Assembly: GCA_030589895.1 (NCBI GenBank)
Contig: JAUUZQ010000038.1
Span: 1-32,759, forward strand
From: Bacteroidales bacterium
Lineage (GTDB): Bacteria > Bacteroidota > Bacteroidia > Bacteroidales > GCA-2748055
Length of the DNA: 32,759 nt
Direction: 5' to 3'
A program made the position numbers and the translations under genes. The notes under the pieces are model-generated. The model was given only the letters and a program-made list of their open reading frames with translations, did not search any database and was not told the origin of the DNA. Below, in pieces: positions 1 through 6,169 of this stretch (position 1 is its first letter; each line of letters starts with the position of its first letter).

Positions 1-3
1 ACC

Positions 4-39
4 CCTGCCTACCGTCAGGCAGGCATGACCCCGGTCATG
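4..39. repeat. Two adjacent perfect inverted repeats at the window edge
   Basis: Bases 4-10 (cctgcct) pair perfectly with 17-23 (aggcagg) across a 6-base spacer. Directly after, 24-30 (catgacc) pair with 33-39 (ggtcatg). The two hairpins lie downstream of the last minus-strand tRNA, where this phylum normally has the short tRNA-tuf spacer. They carry no T-tract, so a terminator is unlikely. They may be a dispersed intergenic palindrome that ended the assembly here. Confidence 0.6.
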
Positions 40-91
40 GGGCTATCTTTCTCTCATCAACATTGGCATTCAATACCCAACATCTACCCAG

Positions 92-163
92 AGCCAATGA
101 TGGGAGTTGAACCCATGACCTCATCCTTACCAAGGAAACGCTCTACCCCTGAGCTACATCGGC
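92..163 (-). tRNA. tRNA-Thr (anticodon GGT)
   Basis: Read on the minus strand this folds as a 72-nt cloverleaf. The acceptor is GCCGATG paired with CATTGGC (one G-T), the D arm is GCTC...GAGC, the anticodon loop is TTGGTAA giving GGT, and the T arm is ATGGG/CCCAT around TTCAACT. The discriminator is T and no 3' CCA is encoded. The anticodon stem TTTCC/GGATG has a T-T opposition at 28-42 and a T-G at 27-43, so it is weaker than usual. It is the last tRNA of a four-gene cluster, the position that in Bacteroidetes directly precedes tuf. Confidence 0.93.
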
Positions 164-300
164 TTACTTGCTTTGGAATGTCCTGATTACGCCGTGATCA
201 AAAAACGGGCAAAATCACGAACCAACCCTATTATTGTTAGATGAAGAAACTTCATCACTCATTATTTCAAAAAACGTTAACAGCGTCAGCTGCTAATTTT

Positions 301-374
<74 letters not shown>

Positions 375-387
375 GAAAAAACTTATG

Positions 388-470
388 TGGGGAGAGGAGG
401 ATTCGAACCTCCGAAGTCGTACGACAGCAGATTTACAGTCTGCCCCAGTTGGCCACTTTGGTATCTCCCC
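388..470 (-). tRNA. tRNA-Tyr (anticodon GTA)
   Basis: An 83-nt class II tRNA on the minus strand. The acceptor GGGGAGA pairs with TCTCCCC, the anticodon loop is CTGTAAA (GTA), a long variable arm follows, the T-loop is TTCGAAT, and the discriminator is A with no encoded CCA. The long variable arm and anticodon identify it as tyrosine. It is second in the operon, between Thr(TGT) and Gly. Confidence 0.96.
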
Positions 471-489
471 AAGCACAGCAAAAAAACAG

Positions 490-563
490 AGCCGATGGAG
501 GGATTCGAACCCACGGCCTGCTGATTACAAATCAGCTGCTCTGACCAACTGAGCTACATCGGC
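490..563 (-). tRNA. tRNA-Thr (anticodon TGT)
   Basis: A 74-nt minus-strand cloverleaf. The acceptor GCCGATG pairs fully with CATCGGC, the anticodon stem GCTGA pairs with TCAGC, and the loop TTTGTAA gives TGT. The T-loop is TTCGAAT, the discriminator is T and no CCA is encoded. It is the first tRNA of the cluster, about 40 nt downstream of a strong promoter match. With the GGT isoacceptor at 92-163 it brackets Tyr and Gly, the usual Bacteroidetes order ahead of tuf. Confidence 0.96.
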
Positions 564-606
564 ATACATTCAGCACTTCAAAAAACTACCCTCCAAAATC
601 GGTTTG

Positions 607-638
607 CAAATGTATAAATAAAATATAGATAAGCCAAA
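607..638 (-). promoter_or_regulatory. Promoter of the tRNA(-tuf) operon
   Basis: On the minus strand there is TTTG (635-638), a 20-nt spacer and TACATTTG (607-614). This is an exact match to the Bacteroidetes sigma-ABfr consensus TTTG-N19/20-TAnnTTTG. Predicted initiation near 600 leaves a short leader before tRNA-Thr(TGT). It lies after the hpf terminator, so the tRNAs are transcribed independently of rpsU-xerC-hpf. Confidence 0.8.
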
Positions 639-774
639 ACATTCTGTTTGTTTTTTTTTGACTGTTTTTCAATTTTATTTTTCGCGATTACACGGGGTCT
701 CTTACTACCTCATAATCAACATAAACCGTCCTGCAACAATCTTTCTATTTTTATACTAAATCAATGTTTGTTTC

Positions 775-808
775 AAAAAAAAGGAGCTGTTATTACAGCC
801 CCTTTTTA
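775..808 (-). terminator. Rho-independent terminator after hpf
   Basis: Arms 783-790 and 795-802 form an 8-bp stem (one G-U in the minus-strand RNA) with a 4-nt loop. On the minus strand it is followed by eight U residues (complement of 775-782). It sits 17 nt past the hpf stop and closes the rpsU-xerC-hpf unit before the tRNA promoter. Confidence 0.85.
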
Positions 809-824
809 TCCGGCAAACCAGCTC

Positions 825-1127
825 TTAGTTTTTCCTTACCTTATCTTTATATTTCAGGAGTTGTTTTTTAATAGCTTCAACAGAAAGATCTGTTGCCTCT
901 TCAAAAGTTTTGCACTGTTTTTTTGAAAAAAGTGTATTTCCTGCAATCTCAAGCTTGATTTCCACCAGTTTGTTCTCCCGGTCGGTTGTATCCTTGTCAA
1001 GTCGAAGAAATACTTCAGCACCAATTATGTCATCGTAAAATACTTCCAGCTTAATTGTTTTTTCTTCGATAAATGCGAGAAGTCTGTCATCAGCATCAAA
1101 ACGAACTGAATGAATCTTGATATTCAT
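825..1127 (-). CDS. hpf: Ribosome hibernation-promoting factor, short form (HPF/RaiA family)
   Basis: A 100-residue protein of the S30AE (RaiA/YfiA/HPF) family, which binds the 30S decoding region in slow growth and inactivates or dimerises ribosomes. The N-terminal beta strand (NIKIHSVRFDADDRLLAFIEEK), the central acidic strand with LRLDKD, and the C-terminal helix ending KKQLLKYKDK fit the single-domain fold. The long-form C-terminal dimerisation domain is absent, as expected at about 100 aa. It follows xerC by 15 nt and ends at a terminator, so it is the third gene of rpsU-xerC-hpf. The ATG at 1127 is preceded by a perfect Shine-Dalgarno, which is unusual in this window. The family call is firm; RaiA versus HPF naming is interchangeable here. 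Confidence 0.93.
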   Translation of the reverse strand: MNIKIHSVRFDADDRLLAFIEEKTIKLEVFYDDIIGAEVFLRLDKDTTDRENKLVEIKLEIAGNTLFSKKQCKTFEEATDLSVEAIKKQLLKYKDKVRKN

Positions 1128-1139
1128 AATAACCTCCTT
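1128..1139 (-). promoter_or_regulatory. Strong Shine-Dalgarno of hpf
   Basis: The minus strand reads AAGGAGGTTATT directly before the hpf ATG, giving a seven- to eight-base match to the anti-SD with 5-nt spacing after AAGGAGG. It fixes the hpf start. I checked most other starts in the window and none has a comparable match; the nearest is GAAGGGA before the GTG at 13528. Bacteroidetes genes generally lack SDs, so this one is conspicuous. Confidence 0.85.
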
Positions 1140-1142
1140 GTT

Positions 1143-2024
1143 TTACGCTCTTGGATGAGCCTGTTTATAAATAGATTTCAATTTTTCAAATGTATTGTGG
1201 GTATAAACCTGGGTTGCCGACAGATTTGCATGACCCAATAACTCCTTGATTGAATTAAGGTCTGCTCCTTTATTTAACATGTGGGTTGCAAAAGTATGTC
1301 TCAATAAATGAGGACTTTTCTTTTCCAGGGTAGTAACAAAACCCAGATAACGATTTACAGTCCTGTAGATAAATTGAGGATATACCGGTTTCCCCTGATT
1401 AGTTAACAAAAAAGCAGTCTCATTTGTTTCAGGAAATGCTGTTCTTCTGCTTTCAATATACAATTCAATTTCCCGCAACAGTTCCATCCCCATAGGTATA
1501 ATCCTCTCCTTATCTCTCTTTCCTCTCACTTTTAAATTCGCATTGGTGAGATCCAAAGAATCCATTGAGATTTCTGTCAGCTCACTCCTCCTCATACCTG
1601 TCTGATATAGCAGATTAATAATCAATCTGTTTCTCCTTCCGGAAAAATCATCACCAAAATTATAATCATCTAACAATAAATTGATACTTTTTTCATCAAT
1701 GAAAGAGGGAACTCTCTTATTGATCTTTGGCTTCAGTACATATGCAACCGGATTGGTTTCCAACTCTCCCAGCCTGACGAGATATTTACAATACGAACGC
1801 AATGAAGATATCTTTCTATGTACTGTCCTTGGAGAATAGTCTTTCTCCATCAGATCAACCACCCAGCTTCGAATGGTTCTAAAATACAAATCCATGCCCT
1901 CTGATCCGTTTTCACGGCAGAAAGCATGGAATTGATCTAAATCGTTCTTATAGGATAACAAAGTATGCTTCGAATATCTTTTCTCCGATTGCAGATACTT
2001 TATAAACTCTTTTACTCCGGTCAT
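1143..2024 (-). CDS. xerC: Tyrosine recombinase XerC
   Basis: A 293-residue site-specific recombinase that with a XerD partner resolves chromosome dimers at dif. The N-terminal SAM-like core-binding domain spans about residues 3-88. The C-terminal catalytic domain carries Arg145 (TGMRRSEL), Lys169 in the beta hairpin, His239-x-x-Arg242 (HLLRHTFATHML), His265 (LLGHANL) and nucleophile Tyr274 (QVYTH). The spacing R242-H265-Y274 matches XerD (R247-H270-Y279). Length and its place between rpsU and hpf are typical of the housekeeping Bacteroidetes enzyme, so it is not an integrase of a mobile element. There is no SD. A hairpin and a -7 box lie at its start (2024-2052). Confidence 0.93.
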   Translation of the reverse strand: MTGVKEFIKYLQSEKRYSKHTLLSYKNDLDQFHAFCRENGSEGMDLYFRTIRSWVVDLMEKDYSPRTVHRKISSLRSYCKYLVRLGELETNPVAYVLKPKINKRVPSFIDEKSINLLLDDYNFGDDFSGRRNRLIINLLYQTGMRRSELTEISMDSLDLTNANLKVRGKRDKERIIPMGMELLREIELYIESRRTAFPETNETAFLLTNQGKPVYPQFIYRTVNRYLGFVTTLEKKSPHLLRHTFATHMLNKGADLNSIKELLGHANLSATQVYTHNTFEKLKSIYKQAHPRA

Positions 2025-2052
2025 AGGCAGCTATTCAAATATACACTGCCTA
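2024..2052 (-). promoter_or_regulatory. Hairpin at the xerC start with a -7 box in its loop
   Basis: In the rpsU-xerC gap, minus-strand TAGGCAG (2052-2046) pairs perfectly with CTGCCTA (2030-2024). The last base of the second arm is the A of the xerC ATG. The 15-nt loop contains TATATTTG (2043-2036), a perfect TAnnTTTG element 11 nt from the ATG. No convincing -33 box is visible. Read-through RNA could fold and mask the start, while RNA begun at the internal box would lack the upstream arm. The structure is visible; its function is inferred. Confidence 0.5.
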
Positions 2053-2064
2053 AATTCATGGTAA

Positions 2065-2256
2065 TTATTCTTCCTCCAGGTGCAGCTTCTGAATATAAAT
2101 AGCGTGAAGTTTCTGCTGCCTCTTTGTAATAGAGGGTTTTGCGAAAGCTTGTCTGTTTCTTAATTCTTTTACAACACCTGTCTTTTCGAACTTCCTTTTG
2201 AACTTCTTAAGCGACCTTTCAATGTTCTCACCTTCTTTAATAGGTATAACTATCAT
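2065..2256 (-). CDS. rpsU: Small ribosomal subunit protein bS21
   Basis: A 63-residue basic protein matching bS21, which sits near the 3' end of 16S rRNA. It starts MIVIPIKEGENIERSLKKFK and has the family pattern of a short beta start followed by two basic helices with KRKFEKTGVVKELRNRQAF. In Flavobacterium, bS21 helps sequester the anti-SD of 16S rRNA, explaining low SD use in the phylum (established knowledge). It is the first gene of rpsU-xerC-hpf. The ATG at 2256 lies about 20 nt from the predicted transcription start. Only a weak AGAGAAG precedes it. Confidence 0.95.
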   Translation of the reverse strand: MIVIPIKEGENIERSLKKFKRKFEKTGVVKELRNRQAFAKPSITKRQQKLHAIYIQKLHLEEE

Positions 2257-2282
2257 ACACTTCTCTTTTTTAAAATGAGCCG

Positions 2283-2313
2283 CAAAGTTAAAAATTCAAT
2301 TTCTATTAATCAA
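2283..2313 (-). promoter_or_regulatory. Promoter of rpsU-xerC-hpf
   Basis: On the minus strand there is TTG (2311-2313), a 20-nt spacer and TAACTTTG (2283-2290), matching the Bacteroidetes TTG-N19/21-TAnnTTTG pattern. Initiation near 2276 gives a leader of about 20 nt before the rpsU ATG. Confidence 0.75.
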
Positions 2314-2446
2314 TACTTTTTAGGATTATTTGAAAAAAAAATAATAAAACAAGCCAAATTATTACTTATCAAGAATTTAGACGTAAGTCATTTCAACTCC
2401 TATAAAAATACGAAAAAATTGCCATTAATTCAACACTTTTAGCAAT

Positions 2447-3406
2447 TCAATAAGAATTAGTTTTGCAGGAAGGCGTTGACTGCTTTCGGAGTGCGGGGTG
2501 TGAGATTCCACACTTCAAATAAGGCCTGATCTTCCTATACCTTACACTATCAAGAACCAGGGAACTTCTTAGCTCTGCAAGATCAATAATTTTCCCGGCA
2601 TAATCCCTGTAATGTATAAGCGACATTACTTCCTTTCTTTCCAGATATGGATGAGAAATCATCTTCTTAAATGAAGCTGTGTTAATATCAATTTTCTGAA
2701 TATGTGTGGTGTCAACTGTCAGCACATCCTTTAGTGACTGGTACTTTAATGAGTCCATGCCATAAACCTCCCAAAGCTGATCAATACTGTAGAAAGCTCC
2801 CAGAAGATTTCTGTATTTGATAATTCTACTCGAAAAAACCGGTCCAATTCCCTTGATCATCAAGAGCTCAATTGAGTCTGCTCCATTCAGTTCAAATATT
2901 AACACAGGACTCTCATCTTCCCTGGTATATTCAACAGTCCCGGCAGTTGGTTTTTGCTCCCTCCGCTCTATATGAATATAACTTTCAATTGCCTTAAATG
3001 TGACACTATCCATCCCATAGATTTTTCTCATATCTTCTGCATCGAAAAATTCACCTCCTGCCCTTCTGTAGCTTATAAGATTAGACGATACCCTGGATGG
3101 GAAATTCATCTCCTTCAGTGCTGTTTGAGTTACAGTATTAGGATCAAAGGAAAATGGATTCAAGTCCTTCACGGTGGTGCTATATGATCTCGAAATACTT
3201 TTCCGAGCTCTGTTCATTGAATCTATCTTCCTCTTCAGTAAATCCATATTATCCGTAAATACCTCATCTATAACTCTTTCCTTGTATTCCTGACGAGGGA
3301 TATAGATTCTGGTTGCCAGGGAAAGTAATAATATAAAACCTACAAAAAATAATGCACGCTGCTCACCCTTCTTAAGAAAGAAGAGTTCCCTCATAAGTTT
3401 TCTCAT
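2447..3406 (-). CDS. Helix-hairpin-helix (ComEA-like) membrane-anchored protein
   Basis: A 319-residue protein with one N-terminal membrane segment (about residues 17-33, FVGFILLLSLATRIYI) and a large exported or cytoplasm-facing part. It contains several helix-hairpin-helix repeats, for example FDPNTVTQTALKEM (about 78-115), then LLMIKGIGPVFSSRIIKYR (about 180-215) and DINTASFKKM (about 238-270). HhH repeats bind DNA backbone non-specifically; in ComEA they serve DNA uptake. Proteins of this layout are common in Bacteroidetes but their role is not established. It follows the NSS transporter gene by about 73 nt on the same strand. The domain is confident, the biological role is not. Confidence 0.75.
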   Translation of the reverse strand: MRKLMRELFFLKKGEQRALFFVGFILLLSLATRIYIPRQEYKERVIDEVFTDNMDLLKRKIDSMNRARKSISRSYSTTVKDLNPFSFDPNTVTQTALKEMNFPSRVSSNLISYRRAGGEFFDAEDMRKIYGMDSVTFKAIESYIHIERREQKPTAGTVEYTREDESPVLIFELNGADSIELLMIKGIGPVFSSRIIKYRNLLGAFYSIDQLWEVYGMDSLKYQSLKDVLTVDTTHIQKIDINTASFKKMISHPYLERKEVMSLIHYRDYAGKIIDLAELRSSLVLDSVRYRKIRPYLKCGISHPALRKQSTPSCKTNSY

Positions 3407-3479
3407 ATTATAACTGTTTTAGCAGTTAATGTGATGGGAAGAGGAAATATCGGTGGGTAAGGGGGCTAATATTATCCAG

Positions 3480-4832
3480 TTAAGCCCTAACAGCATTAAT
3501 TATACCATAGATAAATACCATGGCAATGGCAATTGGAGCAATGTATTTAACCAGGAAAAGAAATACCGGAATATATTTGCTGCTTAATTTACCATCATTG
3601 CTTAACTCATCGATGGTAAATTTCCGGGAGAGATACCATCCAACAAAAAGGACAATTAGCAGTCCGCCAAGAGGTAGCAATATATTCACAGAGCTAAAGT
3701 TTAAGAATCTGAATACCCCAACAAACAATACACTGAGAACACCCAGAACGGAAACTGCGATAGCTGAAGATATTGTTGCCTTTCTCCTGCTTATATTAAA
3801 TTCTTCCGTTAAAAACGCAACGATTACTTCAAGCATAGAGATAGTGGATGTCAACGCTGCTACGGCTAATAGAATGAAAAACATTGCAGAGAGAATCTGT
3901 CCGCCGGGAACATTATTCAATATACTCGGCAATGTGATAAACATGAGCGCTTCACCAGTCTCCTGTGCCATATCCAATAACTGCACATCGGTTAATGCAA
4001 AAACTGCGGGGAAAATTGCAATTCCTGCCAATATTGCTATAAATGTATCTGCACCAACCACAGATAAGGTTGTTCCGGCCAGATTATCCCTCTTCTTAAT
4101 ATATGAACCATAGGTTATAAGGGTCCCCATTCCAATGCTCAGTGAGAAAAATGCTTGTCCCAGGGCTTTAAAAATAACATCAGGTGTGATCTTGCTAAAA
4201 TCGGGATTAAACAGATATTTCACTCCTGCAAATGATCCGGGTAATGTAAGTGCGTATATGGCGATGAAAATTAGCATGACCAGCAGCAAGGGCATCAATA
4301 CTTTTGAAACCTTCTCAATTCCACTCCTGACACCCGCAATTATGATCCACGCAGTAAGTCCCATGAAAATAAAAAACCATAGCAGTGGTCTGAATGAATC
4401 ATCTCTGAAACTATTAAACATAGTTTGAAGCTCACCTGAACTCTTGTCGACCAGATTGCCTGTAAATGACTGATAGAGGTACTCAAGGGTCCAACCTGAT
4501 ACCACTGCATAAAAAGCAAGTATCATAAAAGCAGCAACCACTCCCATTAAACCAGTGATATACCATGCTGTTCGCGGAGCAAGTTTTTTAAATGCGCCAT
4601 AGGGATTACGTTGTGCCGAACGGCCTATCATAAATTCTGAGAGCATCACAGGAATACCCAAAATTAAGATACAGAGCAAATAGATAAACAAAAATGCCGC
4701 GCCACCGTTCTCAGCTGTTACAGAAGGAAATCTCCATATATTTCCTAAGCCAATAGCCGAGCCAGCCGCAGCTGCTATCACTCCAAATTTTGATGAAAAA
4801 CTATCTCTCGATGTCTTGCTTCCCTGCGTCAT
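3480..4832 (-). CDS. Sodium-dependent transporter, NSS/SNF family
   Basis: A 450-residue polytopic membrane protein of the neurotransmitter:sodium symporter family, which imports amino acids with Na+. The TM1 signature GVIAAAAGSAIGLGNIWRFP (about 18-37) includes the unwound GSAIGLGNIWRFP segment that lines the Na+ and substrate sites. Next come ENGGAAFLFIYLLCILILG (TM2), and about nine further hydrophobic segments. At 450 residues it fits the 11-TM bacterial subgroup (Tyt1, MhsT) rather than 12-TM LeuT. Substrate cannot be told from sequence. It has no SD. A TATATTTC element at 4843-4850 resembles a -7 box with one mismatch. Confidence 0.9.
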   Translation of the reverse strand: MTQGSKTSRDSFSSKFGVIAAAAGSAIGLGNIWRFPSVTAENGGAAFLFIYLLCILILGIPVMLSEFMIGRSAQRNPYGAFKKLAPRTAWYITGLMGVVAAFMILAFYAVVSGWTLEYLYQSFTGNLVDKSSGELQTMFNSFRDDSFRPLLWFFIFMGLTAWIIIAGVRSGIEKVSKVLMPLLLVMLIFIAIYALTLPGSFAGVKYLFNPDFSKITPDVIFKALGQAFFSLSIGMGTLITYGSYIKKRDNLAGTTLSVVGADTFIAILAGIAIFPAVFALTDVQLLDMAQETGEALMFITLPSILNNVPGGQILSAMFFILLAVAALTSTISMLEVIVAFLTEEFNISRRKATISSAIAVSVLGVLSVLFVGVFRFLNFSSVNILLPLGGLLIVLFVGWYLSRKFTIDELSNDGKLSSKYIPVFLFLVKYIAPIAIAMVFIYGIINAVRA

Positions 4833-4888
4833 AATAAATTGAAATATAGCATGTTTTAAAGAAAGGCAATTATAGTAAAAAAATCCAT

Positions 4889-4928
4889 AAAAAAACTAAC
4901 CGTACCAGGGAGAACCTTGATACGGTTA
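4889..4928 (-). terminator. Rho-independent terminator after fba
   Basis: Arms 4897-4904 (taaccgta) and 4921-4928 (tacggtta) pair perfectly, with further internal pairs, and the minus strand continues into a U-rich run (complement of 4889-4895). It lies about 64 nt after the aldolase stop and insulates it from the NSS transporter. Confidence 0.8.
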
Positions 4929-4991
4929 ATTTAAAGTATTAATTTAGTCCAATGAATCTGTAACGTTTATTTAGGACTAGACAAAGACCTC

Positions 4992-6071
4992 TTATAAGCG
5001 ATCAATACAGTTCAGGTCACTAAATGCAAGCTTCAATCTTTCAACCAATGTCTGCTCACCTGCTCTAAGCCAAGCACGTGGATCGTATTTCTTCTTATTT
5101 GGAGCATCTTCTCCTTCAGGGTTACCAATTTGTCCTTGCAGGTAATCATGATTCTTTGCTTCGTAAGCTCTGACACCATCCCAGTAAGCCCACTGTGTAT
5201 CAGTATCAATATTCATCTTGATTACACCATAGCCAATTGCTTCGCGAATCTCTTCCTGACTTGAACCTGATCCTCCATGGAATACGAAATCTACAGGCTT
5301 CTCTTCAGTTGAATATTTTTCCTGAATATACTTTTGTGAATTATCAAGGATTTTTGGAGTAAGCTTCACATTCCCTGGCTTATATACACCATGTACATTG
5401 CCAAATGAAGCAGCAATTGTAAATCTTGAACTGATCTTGCTTAACTCTTCATAAGCATAAGCAACTTCCTCAGGCTGTGAGTATAACAGTGAATTGTCGA
5501 TGTCAGTATTGTCAACGCCATCCTCTTCTCCTCCGGTTACACCAAGTTCGATCTCCAGTGTCATACCAATTTTATCCATCCTGGCCAGATACTTTTTGCA
5601 TATTTCAATGTTCTCTTCAATGGGCTCTTCTGAAAGATCGAGCATATGTGAACTAAACAGAGGTTTACCATGTAATGTAAAATACTTTTCGCTGGCATCC
5701 AGCAAACCGTCAATCCATGGAAGTAATTTTTTTGCAGCATGATCTGTATGTAATATCACCGGTACATTATATAATTCTGCCATGGCATGCACATGCACTG
5801 CACCTGAAACAGAACCTGCTATTGCAGCCTGCTGATTCTCATTTGAGAGACTTTTTCCTGCGTAAAAGACTCCACCACCATTTGAAAACTGGATCATTAC
5901 CGGTGAATTCACTTCATGTGCAGCTTCGAGTACTGCATTTACAGTGTTTGTACCAACAACATTTACTGCCGGTAAAGCATAATTGTTCTTTTTGGCTATT
6001 GCCAATAATTTCTGGTAATCATCTCCTGTGACTACTCCGGGCTTAATAGTATCTAAAACTTTGTCTGCCAT
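4992..6071 (-). CDS. fba: Class II fructose-bisphosphate aldolase
   Basis: A 359-residue zinc aldolase cleaving fructose-1,6-bisphosphate to DHAP and glyceraldehyde-3-phosphate (glycolysis and gluconeogenesis), of the E. coli FbaA type (class IIA). Visible active-site residues are Asp110-His111 (ILHTDHAAKK), Glu175 (TLEIELG), His227 (GNVHGVYKPGN), His265 (VFHGGSGSS) and the phosphate-binding NIDTDTQW. I chose the ATG at 6071 (MADKVLDTIKPG), which matches the family N-terminus. The frame stays open 17 codons upstream, but that stretch is hydrophobic and contains the -7 box. It is a single-gene unit with its own terminator. Confidence 0.95.
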   Translation of the reverse strand: MADKVLDTIKPGVVTGDDYQKLLAIAKKNNYALPAVNVVGTNTVNAVLEAAHEVNSPVMIQFSNGGGVFYAGKSLSNENQQAAIAGSVSGAVHVHAMAELYNVPVILHTDHAAKKLLPWIDGLLDASEKYFTLHGKPLFSSHMLDLSEEPIEENIEICKKYLARMDKIGMTLEIELGVTGGEEDGVDNTDIDNSLLYSQPEEVAYAYEELSKISSRFTIAASFGNVHGVYKPGNVKLTPKILDNSQKYIQEKYSTEEKPVDFVFHGGSGSSQEEIREAIGYGVIKMNIDTDTQWAYWDGVRAYEAKNHDYLQGQIGNPEGEDAPNKKKYDPRAWLRAGEQTLVERLKLAFSDLNCIDRL

Positions 6072-6109
6072 GATAGAATAAATAAAATATATGAATATTG
6101 AATGAACCG

Positions 6110-6117
6110 CAAAATTA
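6110..6117 (-). promoter_or_regulatory. -7 element of fba
   Basis: The minus strand reads TAATTTTG, an exact TAnnTTTG, 38 nt upstream of the chosen fba ATG. No clear TTG -33 box is seen at the right distance. Confidence 0.5.
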
Positions 6118-6169
6118 AACAAAAAAATGATTGTTGATATTAAATAATTGTAAAGAAGTGAGGGGGAGG

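Noticed and set aside
648..926. Plus-strand open frame before and across the hpf end
   Set aside because: Low-complexity Phe-rich translation that overlaps the hpf terminator and gene on the other strand.
1143..2024. Integrase of a mobile element adjacent to tRNA genes
   Set aside because: The protein and its rpsU-xerC-hpf context are those of housekeeping XerC, and no attachment-site duplication is seen at the tRNAs.
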